In this document: positions 26,626-35,028 of the stretch, in pieces
Layout: each line of letters starts with the position of its first letter
Position numbering within the stretch: the first letter of the stretch is position 1
Source: Clostridia bacterium
Lineage (GTDB): Bacteria; Bacillota; Clostridia; Christensenellales; Borkfalkiaceae
Assembly: GCA_017397305.1 (NCBI GenBank)
Contig: JAFQJB010000004.1
Coordinates: 1-64,000, forward strand
Direction of reading: 5' to 3'
DNA: 64,000 nt
Notes under the pieces: generated by a model
What the model was told of the DNA's origin: nothing
The model's database searches: none
Seen by the model: the letters and a program-made list of their open reading frames with translations, nothing else
Program-made: the position numbers and the translations under genes

Positions 26626-27726
26626 ATGGGCAAAATTATTATCGGTGCAGATATCGTTTCAACCGCTGGTAACGAAAAAGAATTTATTGCTGGCGATGCT
26701 GAAAAGTTAGTTGGCAAAGAACTAAAAGAAATTTTAGATTCTGCTTCGTTCGTAATTGCAAACTTAGAAGTTCCACTTTGTAGAGAACAGCAACCGCTTG
26801 TTAAAAGTGGACCTTGTTTAATTGCAAATCCCGACACAATTAACGGCTATAAAGCATTAAACATCAAACTTTTGGCGCTTGCAAACAATCACACAATGGA
26901 CCAAAGCGCGCAAGGTTTTATTTCCACTATGGAAGTACTTAAAAATGCAGGTATCGACACCGTTGGTGGCGGTATGAATCAAGAAGAAGCCGCAAAACCT
27001 TACATCTTTGAATTGGAAGGCAAAAAAATCGGTGTTTATGCGTGTGCAGAACACGAGTACGGCTGGGCGAGAGATTACGGTATGGGAGCAAATGGCTTTG
27101 ACCCGCTAGATAGTCTTGACGAAATTGCAGACTTAAAGAGCAAGGTTGATTACTGCATCGTTTTATATCACGGCGGTAGAGAACATTATCGTTATCCAAC
27201 CCCAAGGCTTAAAAAGGTTTGCCGTAAGATAATTGATAAGGGCGCAGATATCGTTTTGTGCCAACATACACACTGCGTTGGTGCGGGTGAAGAGTATAAG
27301 GGCGGAACAATCGTTTACGGCATGGGTAACTTCCTTTTCGACTACGTTCGTTGCGAATGGTGGGATAACAGCATTCTCGTTTCGGTTGACGTTTCAAACG
27401 GCTTTAAGGTTGAATATATTCCAATCGAACAAGTTGACCATAGTTTTATCAGGGTTTCTAAAGACCCAAGCATTTTGGAAGGATATTTTAGCCGTTCAGA
27501 ACAAGTTAAAGATGATAAATTCTTGCAAGAAAGTTTCCACGAATATGCAATGTGGATGCAAAAGAATTACTATTACGGCAATGTCTTTAAGCACATAATG
27601 GTGCCGACGGCGGTTTCTGGACCTTGGAGAAAGGCGATTGAAAATTGTATCCGTTGCGAAGTGCATAGGGAAATGGTACTAGAAAGTTTAAGGGAAGAAA
27701 CCCAAGAGCCAATGAAAATTCAATAG
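26626..27726 (+). CDS. CapA-family (poly-gamma-glutamate capsule type) metallophosphatase-like protein
   Basis: 366 aa, RBS AGGAGG, 11 bp after the beta-lactamase-fold gene. CapA-family motifs appear in order: GADIVSTAG, IANLEVPLC, LALANNHTMD, IVLYHGGREHYRYP, IVLCQHTHCVGAGEEY and YGMGNFLFDYV. The Asp/Asn/His residues would form a calcineurin-like two-metal site. Typical CapA proteins have an N-terminal membrane anchor; this one does not, so it is probably cytoplasmic and not a capsule synthase subunit. A phosphodiesterase or amide-bond role on imported material is a guess. Paralogous to 60335-61639. Confidence 0.8.
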   Translation: MGKIIIGADIVSTAGNEKEFIAGDAEKLVGKELKEILDSASFVIANLEVPLCREQQPLVKSGPCLIANPDTINGYKALNIKLLALANNHTMDQSAQGFISTMEVLKNAGIDTVGGGMNQEEAAKPYIFELEGKKIGVYACAEHEYGWARDYGMGANGFDPLDSLDEIADLKSKVDYCIVLYHGGREHYRYPTPRLKKVCRKIIDKGADIVLCQHTHCVGAGEEYKGGTIVYGMGNFLFDYVRCEWWDNSILVSVDVSNGFKVEYIPIEQVDHSFIRVSKDPSILEGYFSRSEQVKDDKFLQESFHEYAMWMQKNYYYGNVFKHIMVPTAVSGPWRKAIENCIRCEVHREMVLESLREETQEPMKIQ

Positions 27727-27728
27727 CA

Positions 27729-27757
27729 AAAGGGGGCAAACACCGTTCGCCCCCTTT
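27729..27757 (+). terminator. Intrinsic terminator
   Basis: A 9-bp stem AAAGGGGGC (27729-27737) / GCCCCCTTT (27749-27757). It begins directly after the CapA-like gene's stop codon. Confidence 0.75.
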
Positions 27758-27824
27758 ATAATTTATATAAGCAATAAAGTGATTAAAAAAAACAATCTAA
27801 AGCACTATAAATTTAAAAAATTTG

Positions 27825-27853
27825 TTGAAATGTTTTGATATATATGATATAGT
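27825..27853 (+). promoter_or_regulatory. Promoter for the LRR lipoprotein gene
   Basis: TTGAAA (27825-27830), 17-bp spacer, TATAGT (27848-27853). Confidence 0.65.
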
Positions 27854-27900
27854 TCTTAGGTAAGTCAAAAATAGTACATTTAAAAGAAAAAGGAGTAAAC

Positions 27901-28920
27901 ATGAAACACTTTTCGACTAGAATTATTATTCTAGCGCTTTTCGTAACAATTTTATCAACCATATTTATAGGTTGCGGAAAAAAGGAAGAGCCTCCACACG
28001 TTTGCCAATTTAATTATGGTGAATGTGTATGCGGTAGAATAGATGAAGAATACTATTCGGCGGGTATGGAATTTTTGCTCGACCAAGAAAAGTTAGAATA
28101 CACCGTTACAGGTTACGAGGGAACGGATATAAAGTTGATGATTCCCGCAACCTACCAAGGTCTTCCCGTTACCAAAATCGCCGATAGGGCTTTTTCGTAT
28201 GATATGAGTTATGGCAAGGTGCATATTGGCAAAAACGTTCACACGATAGGGGAAAAGGCGTTTTACGGCGCACAAAGAATGGTGGAAATAACAATTCCCG
28301 AACAGGTTAAAAACATCGGCTTAAACGCTTTTAGCGAATGCACGAAGGTTAGCAATATATATTTTAATGCAATCGAGTGTAATAGCCCATATCAAGATAA
28401 AAGCTTTGTTTATGAACTTGACGGAATTTGGGACGGAGTAGGCTCGCAATCACTTTCTAAAGATTGTGTTTTGACCATTGGTAATAAAGTAAAAGTTATC
28501 CCAATGGGAATGTTCTATTCTCCAAGTGATGCAAAAAAATCTTTTATCAACGAAATTATTTTCGAGGATAATAGCCAGTGTGAAAGCATTGAATTCGTCG
28601 CATTTTTGAACCTGCGTAGGCTAGAGCGTATTGACTTTGGTGAAAATGCTTCACTTAAGTTTGTGGGTGAAACGGCGTTCGGCAATGCGTTTAAGATTGA
28701 AGAATATATTTTCCCCGATACTATTGAAACAGTGGAAAAATATGCGTTTGGCGGAAATAAAATTTTGACCAGAGTTTATCTTCCTGCGGGGGATTGGCAA
28801 GCAGTAAGAATTTATTATGGACAAGAAATTGATAGGTTTGACGTTACGCTAGGCACGCCTGAAGAAATTAAAGCGCTCATTAGCGAATACGGAAATTATA
28901 ATTTTACAAGAGTTGGCTAA
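27901..28920 (+). CDS. Leucine-rich-repeat (BspA-like) surface lipoprotein
   Basis: 339 aa, AAAGGAG before ATG 27901. The lipoprotein signal ends IFIG-C25, followed by a short Cys/His-rich segment (HVCQFNYGECVCG). Residues ~60-310 are BspA-type leucine-rich repeats: ITIPEQVKNIGLNAFSECTKV, KVIPMGMFYS, LKFVGETAFGNAF and ETVEKYAFGGNK. Such proteins sit on the outer face of the membrane and bind other proteins or host and microbial surfaces. It is a single gene with its own promoter and a double terminator. No catalytic motif is visible. Confidence 0.85.
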   Translation: MKHFSTRIIILALFVTILSTIFIGCGKKEEPPHVCQFNYGECVCGRIDEEYYSAGMEFLLDQEKLEYTVTGYEGTDIKLMIPATYQGLPVTKIADRAFSYDMSYGKVHIGKNVHTIGEKAFYGAQRMVEITIPEQVKNIGLNAFSECTKVSNIYFNAIECNSPYQDKSFVYELDGIWDGVGSQSLSKDCVLTIGNKVKVIPMGMFYSPSDAKKSFINEIIFEDNSQCESIEFVAFLNLRRLERIDFGENASLKFVGETAFGNAFKIEEYIFPDTIETVEKYAFGGNKILTRVYLPAGDWQAVRIYYGQEIDRFDVTLGTPEEIKALISEYGNYNFTRVG

Positions 28921-28925
28921 AATAT

Positions 28926-28956
28926 AAGCCTTTTCCCGTTGGGAGAAGGCTTTTTT
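28926..28956 (+). terminator. Intrinsic terminator 1
   Basis: Stem AAGCCTTTTCCC (28926-28937) / GGGAGAAGGCTT (28940-28951) followed by T residues to 28956. Confidence 0.85.
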
Positions 28957-28962
28957 AATTTT

Positions 28963-28987
28963 AAAGGGCGAATTTTTCGCCCTTTTT
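28963..28987 (+). terminator. Intrinsic terminator 2 (tandem)
   Basis: Stem AAAGGGCGAA (28963-28972) / TTCGCCCTTT (28976-28985) with trailing T residues, only 6 bp after terminator 1. Confidence 0.8.
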
Positions 28988-29098
28988 GTCATATTTGGTC
29001 TTATAAAAATGTATATAATTTTGGGAGTGATATGAACCGACAAACTTAAACAAAAAGCAATATTTGTCGCTAAAATTTTCAAAGAGGGAGCGTTTATA

Positions 29099-29863
29099 AT
29101 GGTTTTTGCAGTATTAAAAAAGAAAAAGTTTATAGTTTCATTAATCTTGATAATTGCAGTTGCCTGCTCGGTAATGTTTTTTGGCTTAAAAGGTGCGGTA
29201 AATACTTTTGGAAAGCAAAAGCGTGACCTTCCAATTTATAACGTTAAAACTGACGAAAAAAAGATTGCTATTTCCTTTGACTGCGCATGGGGAGTGGACT
29301 ATACCGATAAGCTTTTATCCATTATGGAAAAAGAAGGGGTTAAATGCACCTTTTTTATGGTGGAATTTTGGACAAAAAAACACCCCGATTACGTAAAAAA
29401 GATTTTTGACGCGGGGCATGAGGTCGGCACGCATTCTGCCACGCACCCGTATATGAGCAAACTTAGTAAAGAGGCAATAGTTAAAGAACTTTCAAGTTCT
29501 AAAAAAGCAATAGAGGATATAACGGGGAAGGACGTCACGGTGTTTCGTGCACCATACGGAGACTACAATAACCTTTTAATTCAAACGGCAAAGGAACTGG
29601 GGTTATACACTATTCAGTGGGACGTAGACAGTTTGGACTGGAAAGATTTATCAGCCGAGCAAATATCTTCTAGGGTGCTAAAAAAGGCAAAAGGCGGGTC
29701 AATCGTGCTCTTTCACAATCAGGGCTTGCATACAGCCGAGGCACTTCCCGAAATAATAGGGAGGTTAAAGGCTCAAGGCTACACTTTCGTGCCTATAGGC
29801 GAACTTATTTACAAGGAAAACTATCAAGTAGATAGTAACGGAACGCAAATCAAAAACAGTTAG
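29099..29863 (+). CDS. Polysaccharide deacetylase, PdaB-like (CE4), sporulation type
   Basis: 254 aa with one N-terminal membrane segment (residues 11-30), so anchored outside the membrane. The CE4 (NodB) domain covers ~53-245. Its first motif is ISFDCAWG (Asp61, with Cys62 in place of the usual second Asp, as in the PdaB FDAAWG variant). Next come HEVGTHSATHP (His112 and His116 as metal ligands), RAPYGDYN (from Arg150), WDVDSLDW and IVLFHN. PdaB proteins deacetylate peptidoglycan in developing spores. RBS AGAGGGAG precedes ATG 29099. Upstream TCATATT (28989-28995) and TATATAAT (29012-29019) loosely resemble a sigma-E promoter, but the spacer is one base too long. Confidence 0.85.
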   Translation: MVFAVLKKKKFIVSLILIIAVACSVMFFGLKGAVNTFGKQKRDLPIYNVKTDEKKIAISFDCAWGVDYTDKLLSIMEKEGVKCTFFMVEFWTKKHPDYVKKIFDAGHEVGTHSATHPYMSKLSKEAIVKELSSSKKAIEDITGKDVTVFRAPYGDYNNLLIQTAKELGLYTIQWDVDSLDWKDLSAEQISSRVLKKAKGGSIVLFHNQGLHTAEALPEIIGRLKAQGYTFVPIGELIYKENYQVDSNGTQIKNS

Positions 29864-29888
29864 GAAACTCATTGGAGGAAATTTATAT

Positions 29889-30593
29889 ATGAACTATTTT
29901 ACCGAAAAAAACAACAAGGTATTCATCAGCGGTGAAATCGTAAGTCAAGCCGAATTCTCACACGAGGTTTACGGCGAAGGTTTTTACGAAATGAACGTTT
30001 TGGTAAAAAGACTATCCGGTCAAGCCGACGTTTTGCCCATAACCGCGTCGGAGAGATTGATTGCCGATAAAGACCTAAAACTTGGGTCTACAATCAATGC
30101 GATAGGGCAGTTTAGAAGTTACAATAAACTTGTGGACGGAAAAAGTAAACTAATGCTGACAGTGTTCGTTAGGGAAATTTTGGAAGACGTGACGGCAAAA
30201 AACCCCAACAGCATAGTGCTTACGGGTTATATATGTAAACCGCCCATATATAGAACAACCCCTTTTAATAGGGAAATAGCCGACGTTTTAATTGCGGTAA
30301 ACCGCTCTTATAATAAATCGGACTATATTCCGTGTATTGCGTGGGGGAGAAACGCAAGGTTTGCAAAAAATCTTGCCGTTGGCGAAAAGATTGCTATAAG
30401 CGGTAGAATACAGAGCAGAGAATATCAAAAAAAGATAACTGATGACGAGGTTAAAACACTTACGGCGTATGAGGTTTCAATAAGTAAACTTTGTGCATAT
30501 GAGAATGCCGAAAACTTTGATGCCGATGAAGAGTTTATGCTTTTAGGGTACAACTTTGGTGAAGAAAAACAAGAAGGAGCATACAGTGAATAA
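29889..30593 (+). CDS. Two-OB-fold single-stranded DNA-binding-like protein
   Basis: 234 aa, RBS GGAGG, 26 bp after the deacetylase gene. Residues ~8-100 form one OB-like domain (NKVFISGEIVSQAEFSHE, GSTINAIGQFRSYNK). Residues ~112-205 are a canonical SSB-type OB domain (SIVLTGYICKPPIYRTTPF, ADVLIAVNRSYNKSDYIPCIAWGRNARFAKNL, GEKIAISGRIQSREYQKK). This duplicated form differs from the usual 150-180-aa SSB, and the acidic C-terminal tip is weak. It probably binds ssDNA in repair or recombination. It may be a secondary rather than the main replicative SSB. Confidence 0.7.
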   Translation: MNYFTEKNNKVFISGEIVSQAEFSHEVYGEGFYEMNVLVKRLSGQADVLPITASERLIADKDLKLGSTINAIGQFRSYNKLVDGKSKLMLTVFVREILEDVTAKNPNSIVLTGYICKPPIYRTTPFNREIADVLIAVNRSYNKSDYIPCIAWGRNARFAKNLAVGEKIAISGRIQSREYQKKITDDEVKTLTAYEVSISKLCAYENAENFDADEEFMLLGYNFGEEKQEGAYSE

Positions 30594-30594
30594 A

Positions 30595-30625
30595 AAAGAC
30601 CTCGCTTAAAAAAGCGAGGTCTTTT
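30595..30625. terminator. Bidirectional intrinsic terminator
   Basis: 13-bp stem AAAGACCTCGCTT (30595-30607) / AAGCGAGGTCTTT (30612-30624), flanked by A and T runs. It serves the convergent genes ending at 30593 and 30637. Confidence 0.9.
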
Positions 30626-30636
30626 AGTTTTATCGA

Positions 30637-33243
30637 TTAATTATTTTCCTTCTTTCTTAAAATAAAGTAAGTCGACGTTGCAAATACAGAAGCTGCAACC
30701 ACAAGAATAAGAAGGGAATTTCTAATTGCGGTTTTGGGGTGGTTGGTAAATTTATCAGCATCGATATAACCCTCCACCGCACCGTTATCGGTGTCAACTA
30801 TAACAAACGCAATTCCGTCCTTTTCCCAAATCACTTTCACTTGTTGGTCACCAGTTAACTCTAAAAGCGGGTTGGAAAGTTTTTGGTCTTGGTAAAGGGT
30901 GGTCTTCTTAACGGTTTTTATCGTATAGTCTTGATAAGCAAAATCTTTTGACAAAACCTCAACGGTAAAGGCGGTGGGAACGTATCCGCTATATTCCTTT
31001 CCGTCGATAGTAGCCGTTGCAAAATAGAATTCCTTGCCAAAAACGTTAAGCAATTTTTGCGGTTTAATCTCCGTGCCCTTTTCAAGTTTGATAACGCCTT
31101 GCTCGGTCAACGCATACTCGCTGTTCGGGGTAACGATAGGCATGAAATACATATTCACACCAACCGTAACGAATGCCTTTTCAGGCGCGTCTAAAAGTGA
31201 AACTTCCACTTGTTCGCAATCGTCTTTGTTAATTAAAACTATTTGGTCTTGGCCAGCAAGAGCGTATAGGGTGGTTTTTTTCAAGCCACTATCGATTTCA
31301 ACTGGGCAAATAAGCAAGTATTGGTCGGGGGAGGAGAGGAGTTTATCAAAGGCAAACTTGCCCTCTTTTAGATTAACCTTATAAACACTCGCGTCAGCCT
31401 TTGGTTTAAATGCGGTTAAATTATTTAGGTTAGCACTGCTATCGGTGGTGATAAAATCGCTTGTAGGAACGGTTATCTCGTCAACACAAAGGTTGGGAAG
31501 GTCGGTGCTTGTAAAAAGTTTCTCTTGCCCCTCAATGAGCAAATAAACCTCTTTACTGATAAAATCTAAAGAAAACGAATTGATTTTACCGCTAACTACG
31601 CTTTGTGTGAAGTTAACTACGTTGTTATCTTGGTCGAATGCTTTAAGTCCTTGACTATCTAAAACAAAAAGCGTCCCCGCGAGGTCGGTTTGCATTTTTA
31701 TAAGTCCGTTAACGCTAAGCGGGGTGGGGGTTACCGATTGATAATTGCCGTCCTCACCTTTTTGGTATTTTACGATTTGATTTTCTTTTGCAAGGTAGAA
31801 GCCACCAAACACGTCAACCTCTATAAAGGTGTAAAATCCCGCGTTTTCGTTTATGCTTATAATTTGAGTTGCCTTGCCGTCAATAGTTTGTTCGCTAAGC
31901 GCGTAAACTTTGGTGTAAAGCGCGTCGTTAATAAGGATATAGAACCAGCCGTTGCGGTAGGTTACGCGGTTTGCGTGGTAGTTCTCGGTCCCTAAATCTA
32001 CTTCTATTAAACCTTCGGTTCCGTCTGCGTTTAGTAAAAGTACGCGTTGGGGAGAAGTTCTTGGTGTTTCAACCGCAATGAATTTATCTTTTCCAAGAGC
32101 AAAAAGGTTGGTGTCTTTATTAAGCACTTGGTCTTCACCAAAAAGGAAATTCACGTAATTTTCACGTGCGTATGCGTCCGCACTTGCAGTATTGATAATG
32201 GATAGCATATCGCCGTCTAATACCGCAACCTTGTCGCCAAGTTTTTGCACGTCACCGTTTAGCGAATCGTTTTGAATTCTGTTGTAAGCCGTCTTGCCCT
32301 TTGCGATTGCAAAGCCCGTGAACACAAGTTTGTTATCGGTAATCTTAAACTCTTGAATTGCGTTTAACGCACTGTCTGTTACTAAAAGTTTATCGCCTTT
32401 AAGCCAAAGGCTTACGGGAGAGAGAAGTTGACCTAGGTCATATCCTTCTTCCTTTTCGACGTCAAGTTTTGTGCTTTCGTTAGTTGCAAGGTCGAGTACG
32501 TTTATGGTTCTATCCGAAATATAGTATAAACTTGTGTCGGTTGCAATCATATGGTTGATTGAAGCGTCTTCTAAAAGTGTTACGGGGGTAGTGCCAAGGC
32601 TTTCAACGGGAAGTTTTATCAAATCGTCGTTTTTGTCTATAAAGAACATGTCGCCCATGCCGTTTAGCGCGATAGGGGTGTCTTGTGCGCCTCTATCGGT
32701 GTTGTTCATATTGGTTATCTGTCCGTTTTCAACTTCATAAACGTGAATATACGTGTTGTATGATAAAACCAAGTGCTCGCCGTCAAAGTCTAAACAAGTT
32801 CCGCTTACGCTGTTGCCGTTATGGGTAACTGCAACCTTATTTGCGGTAAGGTCGTTTAGGTCAATGGTGTAAAGCACTGCGCGGTCAAGCACCAAAAGGG
32901 TGTCCTCATCGAGCCTATGTACTTGCCTTAAGTCCTCAAACATAGGTTGACCTAAATTGTTTTGCTCAACAACTGTGTATTTGCCGTTATAGTAAACGAT
33001 AAGTGTTTTATTGCTTTGTGCAATTGCAGTCACGTCCTCGTCGTGATAGGTAAAAATAGGCGAGGAGAGGTCAAATTGCTCAAGATTAGTCTTGGGTAGA
33101 TTCAACTGAACGGAAAAGGTTTGTTGCTGGTCTGCCTTAGCGGTTTTTTGTACGCAAAAAATCCCGCACGTGCAAATGGTGACGAGCAAGCATAAAAGGG
33201 TTATTAAACAAATCTTAACTTTTTTATCAATATGTATATTCAT
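30637..33243 (-). CDS. Membrane-anchored extracellular beta-propeller-like protein with SH3-like C-terminus
   Basis: 868 aa read from ATG 33243. Residues ~8-38 are a signal peptide or anchor (ICLITLLCLLVTICTCGIF ... KADQ). The large extracellular part has repeated beta-blade-like segments (DEDTLLVLDRAVLYTIDLND, MFFIDKNDDLIKLP, TSLYYISDRTINVLDL). Residues ~700-840 contain two SH3-like units (GYVPTAFTVEV, GAVEGYIDADKFTNHPKT). They are followed by a C-terminal membrane helix (SLLILVVAASVFATSTYFIL) and RKKENN. The C-terminal part resembles the 34059-34808 product. There is no ribosome site: promoter 33279-33251 would start transcription at or next to the ATG, so the mRNA is probably leaderless. 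Function unknown, perhaps cell-wall sensing. Confidence 0.75.
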   Translation of the reverse strand: MNIHIDKKVKICLITLLCLLVTICTCGIFCVQKTAKADQQQTFSVQLNLPKTNLEQFDLSSPIFTYHDEDVTAIAQSNKTLIVYYNGKYTVVEQNNLGQPMFEDLRQVHRLDEDTLLVLDRAVLYTIDLNDLTANKVAVTHNGNSVSGTCLDFDGEHLVLSYNTYIHVYEVENGQITNMNNTDRGAQDTPIALNGMGDMFFIDKNDDLIKLPVESLGTTPVTLLEDASINHMIATDTSLYYISDRTINVLDLATNESTKLDVEKEEGYDLGQLLSPVSLWLKGDKLLVTDSALNAIQEFKITDNKLVFTGFAIAKGKTAYNRIQNDSLNGDVQKLGDKVAVLDGDMLSIINTASADAYARENYVNFLFGEDQVLNKDTNLFALGKDKFIAVETPRTSPQRVLLLNADGTEGLIEVDLGTENYHANRVTYRNGWFYILINDALYTKVYALSEQTIDGKATQIISINENAGFYTFIEVDVFGGFYLAKENQIVKYQKGEDGNYQSVTPTPLSVNGLIKMQTDLAGTLFVLDSQGLKAFDQDNNVVNFTQSVVSGKINSFSLDFISKEVYLLIEGQEKLFTSTDLPNLCVDEITVPTSDFITTDSSANLNNLTAFKPKADASVYKVNLKEGKFAFDKLLSSPDQYLLICPVEIDSGLKKTTLYALAGQDQIVLINKDDCEQVEVSLLDAPEKAFVTVGVNMYFMPIVTPNSEYALTEQGVIKLEKGTEIKPQKLLNVFGKEFYFATATIDGKEYSGYVPTAFTVEVLSKDFAYQDYTIKTVKKTTLYQDQKLSNPLLELTGDQQVKVIWEKDGIAFVIVDTDNGAVEGYIDADKFTNHPKTAIRNSLLILVVAASVFATSTYFILRKKENN

Positions 33244-33250
33244 ACATATT

Positions 33251-33279
33251 ATTCTATCACAACGCAGTAAATTTATCAA
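33251..33279 (-). promoter_or_regulatory. Promoter giving a leaderless mRNA
   Basis: On the minus strand: TTGATA (33279-33274), 17-bp spacer, TAGAAT (33256-33251). ATG 33243 begins 7 nt after the -10 box, where transcription itself should start. Confidence 0.6.
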
Positions 33280-33417
33280 GGTATTACCATAAAAAATCTA
33301 TACTCAATTTTTGCTGTTTTTTCTATAAGGAATTTTTGTCAAACTGAAAAATTCCTCGAAAAATTGCTCAATATGTCACACTTTGTCATATTCATAATTT
33401 ATGATAAGAATAAAACA

Positions 33418-33431
33418 CGAACAAATGTTCG
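33418..33431 (+). promoter_or_regulatory. LexA (SOS) box
   Basis: CGAACAAATGTTCG fits the Gram-positive LexA consensus CGAAC-N4-GTTCG at every defined position. It lies just downstream of a possible promoter (TTGTCA 33383-33388, TAAGAA 33405-33410) and upstream of another (33451-33480). It should control the 177-aa gene at 33525. Confidence 0.75.
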
Positions 33432-33450
33432 TTTTTCGTGACATATAACA

Positions 33451-33480
33451 TTGACTTTGGCAATTTGGCGGGGTTAAAAT
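33451..33480 (+). promoter_or_regulatory. Promoter for the 33525 gene
   Basis: TTGACT (33451-33456), 18-bp spacer, TAAAAT (33475-33480), 20 bp downstream of the LexA box. Confidence 0.5.
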
Positions 33481-33524
33481 TTAAGGGCATCGATGACAAA
33501 AATAACTAACGGAGACAGTAAAAA

Positions 33525-34058
33525 ATGAACGTATATTATGCAAAAACCGTGCTATACGCATACCCACTCGTAGAAAAAATTATGGAAGAACTTGACGAAA
33601 TAGTGCTAAGAAAAGCGCTTTCATCTATAAACGATTGCTCACCCTGTTTAGAACAAGCCGAAAAAATTTTATCATTTACAGCACAAAAGGACACGCTAAT
33701 AAAGCTAAAAATTGCGTGCGAGAACGTGGTTGAAAATTTTAATCAAAAGGATAAGGATTGCTTAGATTATAAGTATTTTAAGCAAAAACCTAAAGAGTAT
33801 TATAAAGACTTTGACTATACGGGCAGAACCTATTTTAGACGGCAAACTTTGATTGCTAAAAGGTTTTCCCACCTTATCGAACAAGAAGGACTTGACGATA
33901 AGTGGTTTCAAGAAAAGTGCCTCACGATAAATTTTATCAAGCAATTGTATAAAAGAGTTTTATTGCACGAAAAGAGTATGGTTAAAAACTCTGTTAGCAA
34001 GAAAAAGGTGACTGGAAAGAGCAACGTGCAAGCGGTGGCTATAAAGAAGACGGCTTGA
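33525..34058 (+). CDS. SOS-linked helical protein of unknown function, possible sigma-region-4-like DNA binder
   Basis: 177 aa, largely alpha-helical and Lys-rich, with no signal or membrane segment. Residues ~80-125 (CLDYKYFKQK, FDYTGRTYFRRQTLIAKRF) loosely resemble the helix-turn-helix of sigma-like or ArpU/RinA-type phage regulators; this is inference. A perfect LexA box lies 94 bp upstream, suggesting induction by DNA damage. ATG 33525 is preceded by a weak GGAGA. The stop TGA (34056-34058) abuts the stop of the convergent gene with no gap. Not recognised as a named family. Confidence 0.65.
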   Translation: MNVYYAKTVLYAYPLVEKIMEELDEIVLRKALSSINDCSPCLEQAEKILSFTAQKDTLIKLKIACENVVENFNQKDKDCLDYKYFKQKPKEYYKDFDYTGRTYFRRQTLIAKRFSHLIEQEGLDDKWFQEKCLTINFIKQLYKRVLLHEKSMVKNSVSKKKVTGKSNVQAVAIKKTA

Positions 34059-34808
34059 TTATTCGTATTCGTTTTCGTCGTAATAACCTGTTGTCGTTGT
34101 AGGAACTTTTTTAAGCCTAAACAACATAAATAGCGCGATACCGCCCGCAAAAACAAAGCAACCTATGATTATCACTTTTAGTGAAAGTAATTTGTTCGAA
34201 TTTTCACTCGGTTCTTTTAAGTTGGGTGCACTTTCAACGTTTTCTTTAGGAAGAAAGGTCTTCTTGTTGGGGTGGTCGGGTATAGTGAAGGGGTAGACGA
34301 CGTCCTCTTTAACGTAGCCTAACTTTCCGTTGTAGCCGACGTAGAACAAAAGTCCATCTTCCGTATCAATGCTTCCGTAATATCTTAGCGTTCTTTCGGG
34401 GAATACGTATTGAATTGGTGATAAGGCTTGTGCGTCAAAATATAAAACGGCGGTAGTAGCGCAAGTTATGGTGACGTTTGGATAGGGGCTTGACACCTCT
34501 AAACTATCCTTAAAAAGCAATTCTTTTGGAACGTATCCGTCAATGGACGGAGCCGAGGGGGAGGGGCAACACTCTACGTGGTAAAACCCGTCCTTTTCCC
34601 CAAGAACTTTTACGTAATAGGTATAGGGCAGAAAAAAGAGCGGTTGCCCTTCAGTAGTGTCGCTATAAAAGGGCGTATCCTTAGTGATAACGCGCAAATA
34701 TTCGGTTTGTTGGGCAAAAGCCTTGTTCACTGCCGAAACGGAAAATAAAAGGGAAGATAGGATAAGAAAAGCCGAAAGTAGCAGTGAAAGAATAGATTTT
34801 TTCTTCAT
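34059..34808 (-). CDS. Membrane-anchored extracellular SH3-like protein
   Basis: 249 aa. Residues 1-32 are a signal peptide (SLLLSAFLILSSLLFSVSAV, ending AFAQ). The extracellular part has two SH3-like units (YLRVITKDTPFYSD to IDGYVPKELLFK, then VTITCATTAVLYF to GKLGYVKEDVVYPF). A proline/asparagine-rich linker, a C-terminal membrane helix (LLSLKVIIIGCFVFAGGIALFMLF) and RLKK follow. Its arrangement and the GY(V/I)...HP-K-T motif match the C-terminus of the 30637-33243 protein, so the two probably share ancestry and location. A TATAAT (34844-34839) lies upstream on the minus strand. A cell-envelope role is likely. Confidence 0.75.
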   Translation of the reverse strand: MKKKSILSLLLSAFLILSSLLFSVSAVNKAFAQQTEYLRVITKDTPFYSDTTEGQPLFFLPYTYYVKVLGEKDGFYHVECCPSPSAPSIDGYVPKELLFKDSLEVSSPYPNVTITCATTAVLYFDAQALSPIQYVFPERTLRYYGSIDTEDGLLFYVGYNGKLGYVKEDVVYPFTIPDHPNKKTFLPKENVESAPNLKEPSENSNKLLSLKVIIIGCFVFAGGIALFMLFRLKKVPTTTTGYYDENEYE

Positions 34809-34957
34809 AACTAAAACCTAAATTGATTTGGTAAAAAGATTATAATTGATAAAAGTTGTGCACAAACGGCAAATAACATCGTAAAAGAGAATATATTGTC
34901 ATAACTTAAAAATCGGCGGTAAAAGTAAAGGAAATGATATCTTGTATGCGTTTTAGG

Positions 34958-34986
34958 TTGACATTTTTATATGATTATTATAAAAT
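34958..34986 (+). promoter_or_regulatory. Strong promoter for putP
   Basis: Perfect TTGACA (34958-34963), 17-bp spacer, TAAAAT (34981-34986). AGGAGA and ATG 35029 follow. Confidence 0.75.
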
Positions 34987-35028
34987 ATTAATGTTTTAAA
35001 AGTATTACTAAGTGTTTAGGAGAAAGAT

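Noticed and set aside
28989-29019. Sigma-E sporulation promoter before the PdaB-like gene
   Set aside because: TCATATT and TATATAAT are suggestive, but the 16-bp spacer is longer than the usual 14-15 bp; not listed as a feature.
34051-34065. Frameshifted fusion of the abutting convergent genes at 34058/34059
   Set aside because: They are on opposite strands, each with its own stop codon; the zero gap is just tight packing.
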